A DNA stretch of 64,000 nt from contig NZ_RWKH01000021.1 in the NCBI RefSeq assembly GCF_003984625.1, positions 44,009 to 108,008 of the forward strand. Direction: 5' to 3'. This DNA is from Variovorax sp. DXTD-1 (lineage in GTDB: Bacteria > Pseudomonadota > Gammaproteobacteria > Burkholderiales > Burkholderiaceae_C). Of the stretch, positions 35,328 to 43,728 are shown piece after piece; position 1 is the stretch's first letter; each line of letters starts with the position of its first letter. Made by a program: the position numbers and the translations under genes. The notes below the pieces were generated by a model. The model saw nothing but the letters and a program-made list of their open reading frames with translations, was not told where the DNA came from and did no database searches.

Positions 35328-35801
35328 TCAAATCCGGTTCAACAATCCGGGCCGCACCAGCAGGGCCACCCAGTACATTTTCATGGCGACCACCACGCCG
35401 GCCAACAAGGCCAGCCAACTGATGCCCTCGATCAGCCACGGTGCCGCCGCCAGCAAGGCAACGGTCAACGCGATCTTGATCAACTCCCACACAAAAAACC
35501 GCAGCATGACAGCAGATTGCGACACGGCACCCCGTGCCCGCCGCACACCCCGCACAAACAACGCCGCCGGGATCGCTACCGCCATGGCTCCGTAAAACGC
35601 CGACACCGCGGCACCCAGCCGCTGAGTCCACATCCATGCCACTCCGGCCACAAGAATTCCCATGGCCACCTGGGCCCCAATCACCCACCAGGGCGACATT
35701 TCGGGATTTTTCTCGCGAAGCCGCTGGGCCTCTTCGGCGGTCAGCGGCTTGAAGTCGGAGACTTCAGCATCGATCTCGGAGACAGGAGCGCTGGTTGTCA
35801 T
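35328..35801 (-). CDS. atpI: ATP synthase subunit I-like assembly protein
   Basis: A 157-residue membrane protein at the head of the atp operon. Four hydrophobic segments follow a hydrophilic N-terminus of about 40 residues. The segment SAFYGAMAVAIPAALFVRGVRRARG and the later FVWELIKIALTVALL are typical of AtpI. The family helps assemble the c-ring or supply magnesium; it is not essential. The ATG at 35801 is preferred; the frame extends upstream to 35939, but that part would lie in the promoter region. Confidence 0.88.
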   Translation of the reverse strand: MTTSAPVSEIDAEVSDFKPLTAEEAQRLREKNPEMSPWWVIGAQVAMGILVAGVAWMWTQRLGAAVSAFYGAMAVAIPAALFVRGVRRARGAVSQSAVMLRFFVWELIKIALTVALLAAAPWLIEGISWLALLAGVVVAMKMYWVALLVRPGLLNRI

Positions 35802-35847
35802 TGGAATGCCGCTCGCGTTGTCAGCCGTGAATTTAACAAAGCCATTG

Positions 35848-35853
35848 ATTATA
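35848..35853 (-). promoter_or_regulatory. Candidate -10 box (TATAAT) of the atp operon
   Basis: A perfect TATAAT lies on the minus strand 47 bases before the atpI start. The -35 position is a poor match (GC-rich). It sits in the divergent region shared with the aminotransferase gene. Confidence 0.6.
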
Positions 35854-35956
35854 AGTAGAAACCCAGCCTGCCCGGCACCTGAACTGTCACGTTTGCAAAA
35901 CGAGGCCTCGTTGGCTGACCGGAACCCGACCTGGCGCACACAACCATAATTCCCGC

Positions 35957-36862
35957 ATGCACCCTCTTACTGCCGCTCTCCCCACCACGCTCTGCTACCT
36001 CGACGGCGAGTTCACCGCCCTTCGGGACGCGAAGATCAGCGTTCTCGACCGTGGCTTCATTTTCGGCGACGGCATCTACGAAGTCGTCCCCGTCTACAAC
36101 GGCAAGCCTTTCTGCTTCGAAGAACACATGGCGCGGCTCGATCGCTCGCTGGCCGAGCTTCAGATTGCCAATCCGCTCACGCTCGCCCAATGGCGCGACA
36201 TCGTGATGCGGCTGGCCGAAGCCGGCGGCGATGCGCCCCAAGCCGTGTACTTTCAGATTACCCGCGGTGTGGCGCCGCGCGATCATGCCATGACCAAGGG
36301 CGTGCGCCCGACGGTGTTCGTGATGGTGAATCCGCTGCCGCCGGTGTCCGATGCCGTGCGCGCCAAGGGCGTGGCGTGCGTGACCGCGGCCGACTTTCGC
36401 TGGGAGAAGGCGCACATCAAGAGCACCAGCCTGCTGGGCGCGGTGCTGGCGCGACAGATCAGCGTGGAAGCCGGCGCGGCCGAAACCGTCATGTTCAGGG
36501 GCGAATGGCTGAGCGAAGCCTCCTCCAGCAACGTGTGGATCGCCAAGGACGGCCAACTCATCGGTCCGCCCAAGGACAACCTGGTGCTGACCGGCATCCG
36601 CTACGGCCTGCTGGAGCGCCTGTGCGCCGAGCGCGGCATTCCGTTTGCCCTGCGCCGGGTTTCGCGCGACGAAGTGTTCGGCGCCGATGAGTTGCTGCTC
36701 TCGTCGGCCAGCAAGGAAGTGCTGCCGGTGGTGACGCTCGACGGCCAGACCATTGGGAATGGCCGCCCCGGCCCCATCTATCAAGCCTTGTACGCGGCTT
36801 ACCAAGAGGCCAAGCAGCGCAACGCAGAGAAGCCACAGAAACAAGGAGTGACCCCCGCATGA
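35957..36862 (+). CDS. D-amino-acid (class IV PLP) aminotransferase
   Basis: A 301-residue enzyme of fold type IV that transfers amino groups between D-amino acids and keto acids. The PLP-binding lysine is K155 in AHIKSTSLL. DRGFIFGDGIYEVVPVYNG near residues 31-49 is diagnostic of D-alanine aminotransferase-like members, and EASSSNVWI near 195 is the phosphate-binding region. A possible -10 (CATAAT) lies only six bases before the ATG, so the transcript could be nearly leaderless. It overlaps ybeD by ATGA and begins a group with lipB and lipA. A branched-chain or 4-amino-4-deoxychorismate enzyme is a less likely alternative. Confidence 0.88.
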   Translation: MHPLTAALPTTLCYLDGEFTALRDAKISVLDRGFIFGDGIYEVVPVYNGKPFCFEEHMARLDRSLAELQIANPLTLAQWRDIVMRLAEAGGDAPQAVYFQITRGVAPRDHAMTKGVRPTVFVMVNPLPPVSDAVRAKGVACVTAADFRWEKAHIKSTSLLGAVLARQISVEAGAAETVMFRGEWLSEASSSNVWIAKDGQLIGPPKDNLVLTGIRYGLLERLCAERGIPFALRRVSRDEVFGADELLLSSASKEVLPVVTLDGQTIGNGRPGPIYQALYAAYQEAKQRNAEKPQKQGVTPA

Positions 36863-37164
36863 CCGACAGCACCACCGACACGAGCACTCCGATTCCCGAT
36901 CCGCGCAAGGAGTCGCTGATCGAGTACCCCTCGCAGTTCCCGATCAAGGTCATGGGCGTCAAGGCCGACGGCTTCGTGCATGCCATCACGCAGATTGCGG
37001 AACGCTTCGACCCGGCCTTTGATGCCACCACGGTCGAGCTGCGCGACAGCAAGGCGGGCAACTACCTGGGCGTGACGATCACCGTGACCGCCACCAGCCG
37101 CGAGCAGCTCGACGACCTGTATCGCGCGCTGTCGACGCATCCGTCGGTCAAGGTCGTCCTCTGA
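36859..37164 (+). CDS. ybeD: YbeD-like DUF493 protein
   Basis: A 101-residue small regulatory-type protein. The family pattern is visible: LIEYPSQFPIKVMGVKADGF near the start and VTITVTATSREQLDDLYRALSTHPSVKVVL at the end. The fold is an ACT-like ferredoxin fold. It is normally placed between dacA and lipB and is thought to link to lipoate metabolism, though its activity is unproven. It overlaps the aminotransferase and lies 13 bases before lipB. Confidence 0.92.
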   Translation: MTDSTTDTSTPIPDPRKESLIEYPSQFPIKVMGVKADGFVHAITQIAERFDPAFDATTVELRDSKAGNYLGVTITVTATSREQLDDLYRALSTHPSVKVVL

Positions 37165-37177
37165 CGCCAAGGCCCCG

Positions 37178-37879
37178 ATGACGGTCGCAGAACACGCACC
37201 CGCCACCGCCATTGCCGCGCAATGGCTGGGCCGTGTCGACTATGCCGAAACCTTCGCGGCAATGAAGCGGTTCACGCTCGAGCGCGAGGCTGAAACGCCC
37301 GATGCGCTATGGATGTGCGAGCACGCGCCGGTGTTCACGCAAGGCATTGCGGGCAAGCAGGACCACATCCTGAACCCCGGCGACATTCCGGTGGTGCAGG
37401 CCGACAGGGGCGGGCAGGTCACCTTCCACGGCCCGGGCCAGGTGGTGGGTTATCCGCTGATCGACCTGCGCCGCGCGGGCTACTTCGTGAAGGAATACGT
37501 CTACCGCATCGAGGAATCGGTGCTGCGCACGCTGGCGCATTTCGGCGTGACGGGGCACCGCGTGGCGGGCGCCCCCGGTATCTACGTGCGGCTGGACGAC
37601 CCGTTCTCCCATGCCGCGCTGACCGGCCCGCTGCCCGCGGCCGACCCGTTTCGGGGCCTGGGCAAGATCGCGGCGCTGGGCATCAAGGTGAGCCGCCACG
37701 CCACCTACCACGGCGTGGCGCTCAACGTTGAAATGGACCTCGAACCCTTCTCGCGAATCAACCCTTGCGGCTACGCGGGGCTGCAAACGGTCGATCTTTC
37801 TACAATCGGCGTTCAAACCACATGGGAAGACGCTGCCCGGGTCCTGAGCCAGAAGCTCACCACCTACCTGGCGCCCTAG
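37178..37879 (+). CDS. lipB: Octanoyl-(acyl carrier protein) transferase LipB
   Basis: A 233-residue enzyme that transfers octanoyl groups from acyl carrier protein to lipoyl domains. The catalytic pair is K163 (GKIAALGIKV) and C197 (NPCGYAGLQ). The conserved RGGQVTFHGPGQVVGYPLIDLR is at 77-98. Compared with E. coli LipB it has an insertion of about 15 residues (141-159, DDPFSHAALT onward) just before the lysine. It is followed seven bases later by lipA. Confidence 0.95.
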   Translation: MTVAEHAPATAIAAQWLGRVDYAETFAAMKRFTLEREAETPDALWMCEHAPVFTQGIAGKQDHILNPGDIPVVQADRGGQVTFHGPGQVVGYPLIDLRRAGYFVKEYVYRIEESVLRTLAHFGVTGHRVAGAPGIYVRLDDPFSHAALTGPLPAADPFRGLGKIAALGIKVSRHATYHGVALNVEMDLEPFSRINPCGYAGLQTVDLSTIGVQTTWEDAARVLSQKLTTYLAP

Positions 37880-37886
37880 CAATCCA

Positions 37887-38870
37887 ATGAGCACCACCGA
37901 AGTCGTCCGCGACGCCCAGAGCGCCGAAAACTACAACCCGCTGGCCAAGCAGAAGGCCGCGGCCAAGCTCTCGCGCATCCCGGTCAAGGTGGTGCAGCAG
38001 GGCGAGGTGCTCAAGAAGCCCGAGTGGATTCGCGTGAAGGCCGGCAGCCCCACCACACGCTTCTACGAAATCAAGCAGATCCTGCGCGAGAGCAACCTGC
38101 ACACGGTCTGCGAAGAAGCCTCGTGCCCGAACATCGGCGAGTGCTTCGGCAACGGCACGGCCACCTTCATGATCATGGGCGACAAGTGCACGCGCCGCTG
38201 CCCGTTCTGCGACGTGGGCCATGGCCGCCCCGATCCGCTCGACAAGGACGAACCGCTCAACCTTGCCAAGACGATCGCCAAGCTGCGCCTGAAGTACGTG
38301 GTGATCACCAGCGTCGACCGCGACGACCTGCGCGACGGCGGCAGCCAGCATTTCGTCGATTGCATCAAGAACATCCGCGAGCTCTCGCCGATGACGCAAA
38401 TCGAGATCCTCGTGCCCGACTTCCGCGGCCGCGACGACCGCGCGCTCGAGATCTTGAAGGCTGCGCCGCCGGACGTGATGAACCACAACCTCGAGACTGC
38501 GCCCCGCCTTTACAAGGAAGCGCGCCCCGGCAGCGACTACCAGTTCAGCCTGAACCTGCTGAAGAAGTTCAAGGCGCTGCACCCCAACGTTCCGACCAAG
38601 AGCGGCATCATGGTGGGCCTGGGCGAAACCGACGAAGAGATCCTGCAGGTGATGCGCGACATGCGCGCCCACGACATCGACATGCTGACCATCGGCCAGT
38701 ACCTGTCGCCGTCGGGCTCACACCTGCCGGTGCGCCGCTATGTGCATCCCGACACCTTCAAGATGTTCGAGGAAGAGGCCTACAAGATGGGCTTCAGCCA
38801 TGCGGCCGTGGGCGCGATGGTGCGGTCCAGCTATCACGCGGACCAGCAGGCCCACGCCGCCGGCGTTTGA
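37887..38870 (+). CDS. lipA: Lipoyl synthase (radical SAM)
   Basis: A 327-residue enzyme that inserts two sulfur atoms into the octanoyl chain. It has the auxiliary cluster cysteines 75, 80 and 86 (CEEASCPNIGEC) and the radical SAM cysteines 101, 105 and 108 (CTRRCPFC). A conserved R-S-S-Y near the C-terminus (MVRSSYHADQQA) provides the serine ligand of the auxiliary cluster. It completes the endogenous lipoate pathway with lipB. Confidence 0.97.
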   Translation: MSTTEVVRDAQSAENYNPLAKQKAAAKLSRIPVKVVQQGEVLKKPEWIRVKAGSPTTRFYEIKQILRESNLHTVCEEASCPNIGECFGNGTATFMIMGDKCTRRCPFCDVGHGRPDPLDKDEPLNLAKTIAKLRLKYVVITSVDRDDLRDGGSQHFVDCIKNIRELSPMTQIEILVPDFRGRDDRALEILKAAPPDVMNHNLETAPRLYKEARPGSDYQFSLNLLKKFKALHPNVPTKSGIMVGLGETDEEILQVMRDMRAHDIDMLTIGQYLSPSGSHLPVRRYVHPDTFKMFEEEAYKMGFSHAAVGAMVRSSYHADQQAHAAGV

Positions 38871-38972
38871 ACCGTTGACGCGGCCGCGGCGACAACAAGC
38901 CCGTCGCGTGCAGCTCACCCGGTCCGGCGCTTCTTCGCTATCCTGCCGTCTGGCCAAGACGAAGGATCGATT

Positions 38973-40535
38973 TTGCAAACGCACCCCGCCATCCAAGCCG
39001 CGATGGAACGCGATTTCGGCGCCATTGCCGACCTGGTTCGCCTCCATGCGCAACACACGCCCGACCACGCCGCGCTCGCGGACGCCCATCACACGCTGAG
39101 CTACGGCGCGCTCGACGCACTGATGGACCGCATCGCGGCCAGCCTGCAGCAGGGCGGCCTGAAACCCGGCGATGCCATCGCGGTCTGCGCGGCCTCGTCG
39201 GTGAACTACGCGGCGGTGTTCCTGGGTGCGCTGCGCGCGGGTGTAGCGGTCGCGCCGCTCGCGCCCGGGTCCGCGCCGGCCAGCCTGGCCCGCATGATCG
39301 AAGACGCGGACGCGCGCATTCTCTTCACCGACGCCGCGGCAGCCGAGGTGGTCGGTCCGGCAAAGGAAGGCGGCATTCCGCGCGTGGCGCTCGATGGCTC
39401 GACCGCCGGGCAAAGCCTGGAGAGCTGGCTGGCACCCGCGGGCGCACGGCCCACGGCCGTCGAGACGCAGCCTTCCTGGCCCTTCAACATCATCTATTCC
39501 TCGGGCACCACCGGCGAGCCCAAGGGCATCGTTCAGGGCCACGGCATGCGCTGGGCCCATGTGCAGCGCGGTGCCAAGTACGAGTACGGCCCGGACACCG
39601 TCACGCTGCTGTCGACACCGCTTTATTCGAACACCACGCTGGTGGTGTTCTTTCCCACCATCGCCTTTGGTGGCTGCGTGGTGCTGATGCCGAAGTTCGA
39701 CGCGCTCGGCTACCTGCAGCTGGCCGAACAGCGCCGCGTGACGCACACCATGCTGGTGCCGGTGCAGTACCAGCGGCTGATGGCGCATCCGCGCTTCGAC
39801 GCGCACGACCTCTCGTCGTTCCGCTTCAAGTTCAGCACCAGCGCACCCTTCAATGCCGCGCTCAAGGCCGACGTGCTCAAGCGCTGGCCGGGCGGGCTGA
39901 TCGAGTTCTACGGCATGACCGAGGGCGGCGGCACCTGCATCCTGGAGGCCCACCTGAACCCCGACAAGCTTCACACCGTGGGGCGCCCTGCCGAGGGCAG
40001 CGACATCCGGCTGATCGACGAAGACGGCCATGAAATCCCGCGCGGCAACACCGAGCTGGCCGGTGAGGTGGTGGGGCATTCGGCCGGCATGATGACCGGC
40101 TACCACCGCCAGCCCGCCAAGACACGCGAAGCCGAATGGTTTGACGCCACCGGCAGGCGCTTCATCCGCACAGGCGACGTGGGCCGCTTCGATGCCGACG
40201 GCTTCCTGACGCTGTTCGACCGCAAGAAGGACATGATCATCAGCGGCGGCTTCAACATCTATCCGAGCGATCTCGAAACCGTGGTGCGCGGCCATGCGGC
40301 GGTGGCCGACGTGGCCGTGGTGGGCGTACCCTCCGAGCAGTGGGGCGAAACGCCGGTGGCCTTCGTGGTGCGCCGCGAGGGTAACGACACCACCGAGGCC
40401 GCGCTGCTGCAATGGACCAACGAGCAGCTCGGCAAGACGCAGCGCCTGGCACGCCTGCATTTCATCGACGAGCTTCCGCGCAGCGCGATCGGCAAGGTGC
40501 TCAAGCGCGAGTTGCGTGACCTCGTCGGCCGCTGA
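38973..40535 (+). CDS. Class I adenylate-forming enzyme (acyl-CoA synthetase-like)
   Basis: A 520-residue AMP-binding enzyme. The phosphate-binding loop YSSGTTGEPKG, the motif FYGMTEGGG, the hinge RTGDVGRFDADGFLTLFDRKKDMIISGG and the C-terminal catalytic lysine in SAIGKVLKREL are all present. It would activate a carboxylic acid with ATP and probably load it on coenzyme A; the chain type is not predictable. The start is TTG at 38973, preceded by AAGGA at a good distance; an ATG at 39003 is the alternative. It overlaps the downstream transporter start by 20 bases. Confidence 0.9.
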   Translation: MQTHPAIQAAMERDFGAIADLVRLHAQHTPDHAALADAHHTLSYGALDALMDRIAASLQQGGLKPGDAIAVCAASSVNYAAVFLGALRAGVAVAPLAPGSAPASLARMIEDADARILFTDAAAAEVVGPAKEGGIPRVALDGSTAGQSLESWLAPAGARPTAVETQPSWPFNIIYSSGTTGEPKGIVQGHGMRWAHVQRGAKYEYGPDTVTLLSTPLYSNTTLVVFFPTIAFGGCVVLMPKFDALGYLQLAEQRRVTHTMLVPVQYQRLMAHPRFDAHDLSSFRFKFSTSAPFNAALKADVLKRWPGGLIEFYGMTEGGGTCILEAHLNPDKLHTVGRPAEGSDIRLIDEDGHEIPRGNTELAGEVVGHSAGMMTGYHRQPAKTREAEWFDATGRRFIRTGDVGRFDADGFLTLFDRKKDMIISGGFNIYPSDLETVVRGHAAVADVAVVGVPSEQWGETPVAFVVRREGNDTTEAALLQWTNEQLGKTQRLARLHFIDELPRSAIGKVLKRELRDLVGR

Positions 40536-41646
40536 AGCCAAGGCCGCGCCGCCGGTAGAACAGGGCGGGGGCAACGGCCTGCTGTGGGTGCTGGTCGCCG
40601 TTGCGGTGGTGCTCGCCTTCCTGCGCCCGCGCGCGCCGATGGACTGGCTGCGGCTGGTCGATTGGGAGACCGTGGGCGCACTGGCGGGCCTGCTGGCCAT
40701 TACGCAGGGCGTGGAAAAAAGCGGCATGCTGCAGGCCACCGCGCAGAGCCTGCTCGCGCGCACGCACAACCAGCGCAGCCTGGCGCTGCTGCTGACCGCG
40801 AGCGCGGCCTTTCTCTCGGCGCTGGTGACCAACGACGTGAGCCTGTTCCTGCTGGTGCCGCTCACGCGGGTGCTCGCCAACCAGGCGCACCTGCCGCTTG
40901 CGCGGCTCGTGGTGCTCGAGGCGTTGGCGGTGAATGCGGGCTCGGCGCTCACGCCCATCGGCAATCCGCAGAACCTTTATCTCTGGCACCGTTCGGGCGA
41001 GAGCTTCTTCGCCTTCATGGCCATGATGGGGCCGACGGTGGCGGTGATGCTGTTCTGGCTCTTCGTGGCCGTGTGGCTGCTGGTGCCGCGCACGCCCATT
41101 GCGCTCAAGCCCGAGGCCGACGCCACGCCGGTGCAGCCGCGCCTGCTGGCACTGGCGGGCGTGCTGTTCGTCGGCTTCGTCGTCGCGCTCGACCGGCACT
41201 GGCTGCTGGCGGGCTTGGGCGTGGTGTTCGGCGTGTTCCTGCTGGCGTATCCGCGCGTGCTGCGCGGCATCGACTGGGCGCTGCTTGCGATCATCGCGCT
41301 GATGTTCGTGGACCTGCGCCAACTGGCCGAACTGCCCGCCGTGGTTGCCCTGCTGAACCATTGGCCGATTACCGAAGGGTGGCGCGCCTACCTTGCCGCC
41401 ATTGCCGCGTCGCAGTTCATCAGCAACGTGCCGGCGGCGATCCTGCTCGACGGCCATGTGCGTGATCTGCCGGCACTCGCCGCCGGGGTGAGCGTGGGCG
41501 GCTTCGGCTGCGTGCTGGGTTCGCTGGCCAACCTGATCGCGCTGCGGCTCGCCCGCGTGCCGCACGGCCTGCGTGAGTTTCACCGCATCAGCATTCCGTT
41601 CCTGCTGGTGTGCGCGGCTTCTGCGCTGCTGCTGCGGCTGGGGTGA
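40516..41646 (+). CDS. SLC13/ArsB-like anion transporter
   Basis: A 376-residue membrane protein with about eleven hydrophobic segments. It has the ion-transporter superfamily motifs: FLSALVTNDVSLFLLVPL near residue 97, NAGSALTPIGNPQN near 139, and ISNVPAAILL near 305. These duplicated N-rich hairpins bind the anion or sodium in the citrate and NhaD/ArsB families. The start is uncertain: GTG at 40516 overlaps the synthetase gene by 20 bases, and ATG at 40639 is possible. Coupling with the synthetase suggests import of the acid that the enzyme activates, which is inference. Confidence 0.83.
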   Translation: MTSSAAEAKAAPPVEQGGGNGLLWVLVAVAVVLAFLRPRAPMDWLRLVDWETVGALAGLLAITQGVEKSGMLQATAQSLLARTHNQRSLALLLTASAAFLSALVTNDVSLFLLVPLTRVLANQAHLPLARLVVLEALAVNAGSALTPIGNPQNLYLWHRSGESFFAFMAMMGPTVAVMLFWLFVAVWLLVPRTPIALKPEADATPVQPRLLALAGVLFVGFVVALDRHWLLAGLGVVFGVFLLAYPRVLRGIDWALLAIIALMFVDLRQLAELPAVVALLNHWPITEGWRAYLAAIAASQFISNVPAAILLDGHVRDLPALAAGVSVGGFGCVLGSLANLIALRLARVPHGLREFHRISIPFLLVCAASALLLRLG

Positions 41647-41681
41647 CAGCTGCAGTGCGCGGAACGACAATCCGACGGCCC

Positions 41682-42398
41682 ATGCAAACGCCCGCAACAC
41701 GCTTCCACGCAGAACCGGGCAGCCTTTCGCTGCGCGACTACGGGGCCTCGCGCGGCAGCCACGCGCATGACCACTTCCAGGTGCTGGTCGGCCTCTCGGG
41801 CGTGCTCGAACTCGAAGTGGAAGGCCGCGGAGCGCGCGTCGGCGCCGGCGAGTCGCACGTGGTGGTGCCCGGCGACCGGCACGACTTCGAATCCCGCGAC
41901 GGCAGCCAGTGCCTCATTCTCGATACCCACCAGCCACAGTGGGCGCGCTGCGCGGGGCGCCCGCCTGCGGAGGCGTCGCGGCTGCATGCCCTGGCGGTTT
42001 ACCTCGCGCAATGCGCGCAGCATCCGCACGCGTCCGCCTTGGCCCTGCAGCACGGCCCTGCGCTGCTGCTGGAAGCTTGGGGTTCGGCAGCGCCGGCCCA
42101 TGGTCGCGGCCGCGCCATCGACTGGACCGCGCTTGCGGCCTGGGCCCGTGCTCGCTGGCATGAGCCGCTGGGCGTCGCCGATCTCGCACGCGTGGCGTGC
42201 CTGAGCCCGAGCCAGTTCGCGCAGCGCTGCCGCGACGAGCAAGGCATGAGCGCGATGCACTGGCTGCGCGCGATGCGGCTCGCGCATGCGCGCGAACTGC
42301 GGCTGGCCGGCGTGGGCGTGGCCGAAACAGCGCGCCGCACGGGCTACCGTTCGCCCTCCGCGCTCACCGCGGCATTGCGCAGGCTTGGCAGCTTCTAA
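41682..42398 (+). CDS. AraC-family transcriptional regulator
   Basis: A 238-residue regulator. An N-terminal cupin domain (HAHDHFQVLVGLSGVLELEV, about 25-44) precedes two helix-turn-helix motifs: LGVADLARVACLSPSQFAQRC and VGVAETARRTGYRSPSALTAALRR. The C-terminus is shortened, ending just after the second HTH. The ATG at 41682 is chosen, though GTG codons at 41643 and 41658 are possible. It lies 75 bases before a DMT exporter gene and probably regulates it. Confidence 0.85.
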   Translation: MQTPATRFHAEPGSLSLRDYGASRGSHAHDHFQVLVGLSGVLELEVEGRGARVGAGESHVVVPGDRHDFESRDGSQCLILDTHQPQWARCAGRPPAEASRLHALAVYLAQCAQHPHASALALQHGPALLLEAWGSAAPAHGRGRAIDWTALAAWARARWHEPLGVADLARVACLSPSQFAQRCRDEQGMSAMHWLRAMRLAHARELRLAGVGVAETARRTGYRSPSALTAALRRLGSF

Positions 42399-42472
42399 GC
42401 CGCATCGAAGATCGTCGCCGCGCGACGATGCACCAGCGATGCGCGACGACCGGACCGCTTAAGCTCGGAGCG

Positions 42473-43324
42473 ATGTCTCCCACGCTCCTTGCCCTGGCCG
42501 CCATCGCGCTATGGGCCACGCTCGCCTCGCTGGGCACGGCGCTTTCGCACCTGCCGCCCTTCCTGCTCACAGGCCTTGCACTGATCATCGGCAGCATTCC
42601 GAGCTGGCCGCTGGTGCTGCGCGACCGCAACGCCTGGCGCGTGCCGCCGCGCACGCTGGCGCTGGGCATCTATGGCCTGTTCGGCTTTCACTTCCTGCTG
42701 TTCATCGCGTTGCGGCATGCCCCGCCGGTCGAAGCCAATCTGGTGAACTACCTGTGGCCGCTCTTCATGGTGGTGCTCGCGCCGGTGCTGCTGCCAGGCA
42801 TGTCGCTGCGGCCGCTGCATGTGGTGGCGGCCTTGCTGGGCTTCGCGGGCGCTGCCATCGCGATTCTGGGCGCCCGCGAAGGCGCCGCTTCCACGTCGGG
42901 CGCCGCGGGGCAGTACTGGGGCTTTCTTCCGGCGCTGGGCTCGGCTTTCATCTGGGCGAGCTATTCGCTGTGGACGAAGCGCGTGGCGGCCTTCCCCACC
43001 TCGGCCATCGGCCTGTTCGGCCTGGTCTCGGGCGTGCTGTCACTGGCCTGCCATGCGCTGCTCGAAGCCTCTGTCGTACTCACTGCAAAGGACTGGCTGC
43101 TGGTGGCGCTGTGCGGGCTGGGCCCGCTCGGCGCGGCCTTCTTCGTCTGGGACATGGCGCTCAAGCGCGGGGACGCGCGGCAGATCGGCATCCTGAGCTA
43201 CATCACGCCGCTGGGTTCCACCGCGCTGCTGCTGGCGGTGACGGGACGCCCGCTCACCTGGAGCATCGCGCTGGCCGCGGGGCTGATCATCTCGGCCGCC
43301 GTGATGGGCACGCGCACCCGCTGA
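42473..43324 (+). CDS. DMT-superfamily (EamA) transporter
   Basis: A 283-residue inner-membrane protein with ten hydrophobic segments in two EamA repeats. Typical sequences are IALRHAPPVEANLVNYLWPLFMVVLAPV in repeat one and ISYITPLGSTALLLAVTGRPL in repeat two. CGGAG precedes the ATG at 42473 by two bases. These proteins export or import small metabolites such as amino acids. It forms a pair with the AraC gene. Confidence 0.88.
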   Translation: MSPTLLALAAIALWATLASLGTALSHLPPFLLTGLALIIGSIPSWPLVLRDRNAWRVPPRTLALGIYGLFGFHFLLFIALRHAPPVEANLVNYLWPLFMVVLAPVLLPGMSLRPLHVVAALLGFAGAAIAILGAREGAASTSGAAGQYWGFLPALGSAFIWASYSLWTKRVAAFPTSAIGLFGLVSGVLSLACHALLEASVVLTAKDWLLVALCGLGPLGAAFFVWDMALKRGDARQIGILSYITPLGSTALLLAVTGRPLTWSIALAAGLIISAAVMGTRTR

Positions 43325-43397
43325 ATACGTCCGCGTCCGACGGATTGGCGCCGTTTTTATGGCTAGAGTGGAAGCTCCGGAAAAAAGGAGCCCACCC

Positions 43398-43721
43398 ATG
43401 GACAACAAGAACAACAACGAGAATTTCGAGATCACCCCCAAGCTGGTGTTCGACCTGAACCTGGCGCTGTACCTCGACCTGGTGGCCGCGCTCCAAGGTG
43501 CGGGCGCCATCACCTACCGGCAGATGGCGGCCCGGGTGCTCAACATCAGCATGGACGCCCGCGCAGACGGCGAGACCGGTCTCTCGACGGTGCTCGAAGG
43601 CATTGCCAAGGGCTTCGCCGGCCATGGCGACGGCCTGTCGATCGAAACCCTGAAGGCCGCACGGGGCCTGCGCGAAGACGAGGCCATGGGCGACATCCCG
43701 ATGCGGCCCAGCGAGCCCTGA
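43398..43721 (+). CDS. Hypothetical small soluble protein
   Basis: A 107-residue protein with an Asn-rich N-terminus (MDNKNNNENFEITPK), no signal peptide and no membrane segment. A good ribosome-binding site (AAAGGAG) lies eight bases upstream, and codon use fits the neighbours, so the gene is likely real. I do not recognise a family. It converges with the CurA-like gene, whose stop lies seven bases away. Confidence 0.65.
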   Translation: MDNKNNNENFEITPKLVFDLNLALYLDLVAALQGAGAITYRQMAARVLNISMDARADGETGLSTVLEGIAKGFAGHGDGLSIETLKAARGLREDEAMGDIPMRPSEP

Positions 43722-43728
43722 GCCCTGC

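Noticed and set aside
34395..35858. A 487-codon plus-strand frame over atpB and atpI
   Set aside because: Antisense shadow over two conserved membrane-protein genes; it is rich in His and Gln without domains.
41610..41681. Longer N-terminus for the AraC regulator
   Set aside because: The extra 24 codons overlap the transporter gene and have no family similarity; the ATG at 41682 fits the cupin start better.
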